Shown: positions 61,611-64,000 of the stretch, in pieces
Layout: each line of letters opens with the position of its first letter
Position numbering within the stretch: position 1 is the first letter of the stretch
Source of the DNA: JAXMEB01 sp046348545
Lineage (GTDB): Bacteria > Pseudomonadota > Gammaproteobacteria > Berkiellales > Berkiellaceae
Assembly (NCBI GenBank): GCA_046348545.1
Contig: JAXMEB010000002.1
Location: 620,001-684,000 of the forward strand
Length of the DNA stretch: 64,000 nt
Direction of reading: 5' to 3'
Made by a program: the position numbers and the translations under genes
The notes under the pieces: model-generated
Databases searched by the model: none
What the model saw: the letters and a program-made list of their open reading frames with translations, nothing else
Told to the model about the DNA's origin: nothing

Positions 61611-62306
61611 CTACACAAAAGCAACAAAACCAATTTTGAACACATTTGCGCCGCGATAAGCCTGTTTCAGAATATAAGGGTGCTGAAGTTGGTTTTCACC
61701 AGTCCATTCAAATCTCGACAAGGGTTCACGATGAACCATCGCACGAATACCCAGGTGCTTCATGAAGTTGTACTGTACCCCAATACCCCAACGCGCAAAC
61801 CATTCAGTATTAACAGTCGGCAGTATTTCGCGAGTCACTCCAGCCAAGCGATAAGCAATGGTCGTTTCAGCCTCTGCTCGAGCGAGCCCTAGCATGACAA
61901 ACGCTTCAAAACATTTTGCAAAAGGGTAATGATAAGATAGGTGTAGGTAGATATCTTTCATTCTAAAATTAACATTGACGGCATCCCCTTGATTGTCCGG
62001 ATCGCCAAAATAGGAACTGCTGCCGGATACGGCAGTGAACTCAGTGAACCGATGAAAATCAAATGATCGTTCGTATCCAATGTCGATATTATAATGTTTT
62101 AAAAAACGAACGCCCACATAACCGCCAACGCCATCCGTGACATCAGGAAAGATGACTTCGTAGTTGCCAATTCCACTACCACCAATGTAGTTATAGTCAA
62201 CCCCAATGTGAGGAGACCAGATGTCAGGATTGAACGGGTCTGCATGAAGCAATAGGGGGCAAGTGCTCACTGCAAGTGCAGCACAAAGGGTAGTGAGTCG
62301 TTTCAC
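61611..62306 (-). CDS. outer-membrane beta-barrel protein (OmpA-like/OMP_b-brl type), 231 aa
   Basis: GTG start at 62306. Signal peptide (KRLTTLCAALAVSTCPLLLHA, cleavage after about residue 22), then alternating strands with aromatic girdles: SPHIGVDYNYIGGS, GGYVGVRFLKHYNIDIGYE, DIYLHLSYHYPF, ARWGIGVQYNF and a final FKIGFVAFV ending in a hydrophobic residue. This fits an 8-stranded small barrel. No OmpA peptidoglycan domain. Stand-alone gene; ligand unknown. Confidence 0.75.
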   Translation of the reverse strand: MKRLTTLCAALAVSTCPLLLHADPFNPDIWSPHIGVDYNYIGGSGIGNYEVIFPDVTDGVGGYVGVRFLKHYNIDIGYERSFDFHRFTEFTAVSGSSSYFGDPDNQGDAVNVNFRMKDIYLHLSYHYPFAKCFEAFVMLGLARAEAETTIAYRLAGVTREILPTVNTEWFARWGIGVQYNFMKHLGIRAMVHREPLSRFEWTGENQLQHPYILKQAYRGANVFKIGFVAFV

Positions 62307-62478
62307 AGCAGGTCATGTCCTTATTTAAAAGAACTATTTTGGAAGCAGCGCTGTCAATAGTCAATAGCATGATTGTTCAGAAATTGAACAATTATTTTTA
62401 GTCTGGTATTTTCAGGATGATTTTAAATATCCACAGGTCAATCACAGTACTATACGCAGTTATTGTGGATTGACTCCT

Positions 62479-62665
62479 CCCAGTTTGAATTTATGCTTTG
62501 CTTGTCCGTCCGACGCGTCCGACGCGTCCGCTCGAAGTTCGAAGAACGTAGGCGGAAGCTCGCAAGAGCGTAGGCGGATTGTCTGCGTTCTCTCACCCCC
62601 GTCATGCACTTAATGTCCACTTCGGGGGATTCGCTCACTTGACGCCTCGCCTAAATTCAAACTGG
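62479..62665 (+). repeat. R2 palindromic repeat, copy B (187 bp, expanded)
   Basis: Terminal inverted repeats CCCAGTTTGAATTTA / ACCAGTTTGAATTTA (14 of 15). Same outer blocks as copy A at 12591-12700, but the interior contains an extra 70-80 bases with short tandem units (CGTCCGACG twice; CGTAGGCGGA twice). Confidence 0.8.
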
Positions 62666-62700
62666 TTTTAGTATCTTATATTTGGAATCTCAGTTCGGAG

Positions 62701-62775
62701 TTTTTGAAGGCAGGGTTGGTTTGTAATGACGTCATTCCGCACAGCGATAAGCGCACAAAGTGCGCAGCGTGTGAT
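62701..62775 (+). repeat. R3 hairpin repeat, copy B (75 bp)
   Basis: Begins TTTTTGAAGGCAGGGTTG and contains GCGCACAAAGTGCGC; homologous to 48033-48107 in opposite orientation. Confidence 0.78.
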
Positions 62776-62871
62776 GCGGAATCTAGTATTCACGCGGCCT
62801 TGGCCGCTTATGTGATTCAGCCTTTAAAAATATCAGCAATCAAATGATTAGCTGAGATTTGATAAAATTCT

Positions 62872-62926
62872 GGATCCCGCATCCGACGCTACACACTTCG
62901 TGTGATGACCGCTGTGCGGGATGACG
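62872..62926 (+). repeat. hairpin repeat related in layout to R3
   Basis: GGATCCCGCAT at the left pairs partly with GCGGGAT at the right, around an inner CACACTTCGTGTG hairpin. Similar overall design to R3 but little direct identity. Together with copies of R2 and R3 it fills the 670-base gene-free stretch 62307-62978. Confidence 0.5.
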
Positions 62927-62978
62927 ATAGTTCCCAAAAAACCGCGAAGTGGGGTATTTGGAAATTAATTTTGGTTGT

Positions 62979-64000
62979 TTAGCTTTCGTCGATAATAATT
63001 TTTTGACCCGGCTGTAGAACGCTAGAAGTGGCTAGACCATTGCGCTTAACAATCGAAGAAACGGGAATTTGATAGAGTTGGCTAATTGTCCAAAGTGAGT
63101 CACCCCTTTGAACAATATGAGTTACTGATTCAGATTTTTCTTCTGTCGCCGGTTGATATCGTCCTGGGATTACAAGGCTTTGTCCTGGATAAACGACGAC
63201 TGAATTGAGTTGATTTGCTTTTTGAATCTCCGCAATCGTTGTTTGATAAGTGCTGGCGATATTACTCAATGAATCGCCTTCTTGAACGCGATAACGAAAA
63301 GGCTGTGATTTCTTATCGTCTGAACTAGCCAACTTCTGTTGAAATCGATTTGCTTTTGCAATAGGTACTAAAAGGTAGAACGGGCCTTTGTTCGGGACGA
63401 TCGGTTTTTGTAAGCCTGCGTTGTGACGAATCAAGTCATTTAAATTCATGTCTGCCATTTTAGCGGCCAAGCGTAAATCTAAGCCTGGTTCAACTTTAAC
63501 ACGTGCTAAATAAGCCTGATTGGCGATAGGGGGTAACGTAAAACCATATTTCGAAGGCTGCTTCACAATCGAAACAAGCGCTAATAATTTAGGAACATAT
63601 TGTTTGGTTTCTTGCGGTAAAGATGAAAGCGACCAATAATCAGTTGGCTGACCCATGCTTTTATTCTTCTGAATGGCCCGCTTTACTCGACCCTCGCCAC
63701 AGTTATAAGCCGCTAATGCCAACAACCAATCACCTTTAAAGGTTTTATGAAGATAAGCCAGATGACTTAATGCTGCCTTAGTGGAAGCATGAATATCTTT
63801 TCTGCCGTCATAACCGCCTTCTTGTTTGAGGCCAAACCACTCACCGGTCTCAGCCATGATTTGCCATAAGCCTGCTGCACCGGTTCTAGGTTGCACTGCT
63901 TTAGGTTCATATTCACTCTCGACCAGCGGTAGAAGTGCAAGTTCGGTTGGCATCCCCTTGCGTTCGACCTCCTCCAATACAAGGTGAAGATAAGGAGCTG
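62979..64000 (-). CDS. mltD: membrane-bound lytic murein transglycosylase D (MltD), C-terminal part
   Basis: The frame is open to the window edge (last codons visible read APYLHLVLEEVER), so the N-terminus lies outside. Goose-lysozyme-like transglycosylase domain: catalytic Glu in LLPLVESEYEPKA, then GAAGLWQIMAETG, LALAAYNCGEGRV and the PQETKQYVPKLLAL motif of MltD. Two LysM peptidoglycan-binding repeats follow (YRVQEGDSLSNIASTYQTT and HIVQRGDSLWTISQLYQIP). It cleaves peptidoglycan glycan strands in the periplasm. Starts suggested inside the window (TTG 63977) are internal. Confidence 0.95.
   Translation of the reverse strand, partial: APYLHLVLEEVERKGMPTELALLPLVESEYEPKAVQPRTGAAGLWQIMAETGEWFGLKQEGGYDGRKDIHASTKAALSHLAYLHKTFKGDWLLALAAYNCGEGRVKRAIQKNKSMGQPTDYWSLSSLPQETKQYVPKLLALVSIVKQPSKYGFTLPPIANQAYLARVKVEPGLDLRLAAKMADMNLNDLIRHNAGLQKPIVPNKGPFYLLVPIAKANRFQQKLASSDDKKSQPFRYRVQEGDSLSNIASTYQTTIAEIQKANQLNSVVVYPGQSLVIPGRYQPATEEKSESVTHIVQRGDSLWTISQLYQIPVSSIVKRNGLATSSVLQPGQKIIIDES

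Noticed and set aside
62307..62978. Possible CRISPR or tandem array in the repeat-rich spacer
   Set aside because: The repeats are dispersed palindromes (R2, R3) without regular spacing or unique spacers, and no cas genes are present.

Overview
The window looks like a chromosome segment of a moderately AT-rich gammaproteobacterium, probably an intracellular or host-associated member of the Legionellales (Coxiella/Legionella/Berkiella-like). That placement is inference. It rests on the gammaproteobacterial core genes (zipA, fimV, dedD-cvpA-purF, tig-clpP-clpX-lon-hup-ppiD, nfuA), an ankyrin-repeat protein, a membrane-anchored J-domain protein, several orphan proteins, and many small palindromic repeats and decaying insertion sequences. 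No rRNA, CRISPR array, prophage or secretion-system cluster is visible.

Layout. 1-1560: tail of a membrane protein, then four very small minus-strand ORFs. 1701-5777: nfuA, a gene broken by frameshifts, and a large protein that looks like an inactivated superfamily 1 helicase with a phospholipase-D-like tail. 5783-15252: orphan receiver protein, smc-zipA-ligA, and a lemA/M48 membrane protease pair. 15249-19180: a secreted RTX-adhesin-like module, an RMD1/YagE-family protein, an IS701-family insertion sequence with a clean CTAG target duplication, and two palindromic elements. 19263-28067: prmB-aroC-small membrane protein-leuC-leuD-leuB-asd-fimV. 28070-30269: DUF805 protein and a second T1SS-adhesin-like protein. 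30346-36253: truA-accD-folC-dedD-cvpA-purF. 36559-38144: orphan protein and folD. 38288-38738: five tRNAs (Pro, Arg, His, Lys, Leu) behind a strong promoter. 38790-47291: tig, clpP, clpX, lon, HU, tRNA-Val and tRNA-Asp, ppiD, i.e. a protein-quality-control block. 47357-49800: BON-domain periplasmic protein and the remnant of an IS607-family element (serine recombinase fragment plus broken TnpB). 49908-52934: ankyrin protein carrying an in-frame palindromic element. 52998-60181: fabI and a peptide-type ABC importer operon. 60274-64000: membrane J-domain protein, outer-membrane beta-barrel, a repeat-rich spacer and the C-terminal part of an MltD-type lytic transglycosylase.

The most unusual feature is a set of small palindromic mobile elements. 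Family R1 (six copies) has about 28-bp imperfect terminal inverted repeats that begin TATACCC and end in TA. Full copies are exactly 128 bp. One sits inside the ankyrin gene, where it adds 42 codons without breaking the frame, reminiscent of Rickettsia palindromic elements. Family R2 has two copies, one of which supplies the ligA stop codon. Family R3 is a 75-bp hairpin repeat with two copies in opposite orientation. The second notable point is the TnpB remnant: its usual RuvC-II glutamate position is a glycine, and a glutamate lies 46 residues downstream just before the zinc-finger motif, the arrangement described for Fanzor-like TnpBs. Apparent one-base losses in A/T runs occur repeatedly, but only in transposase genes and one accessory gene, while long core genes stay open. 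This favours real decay over sequencing error.
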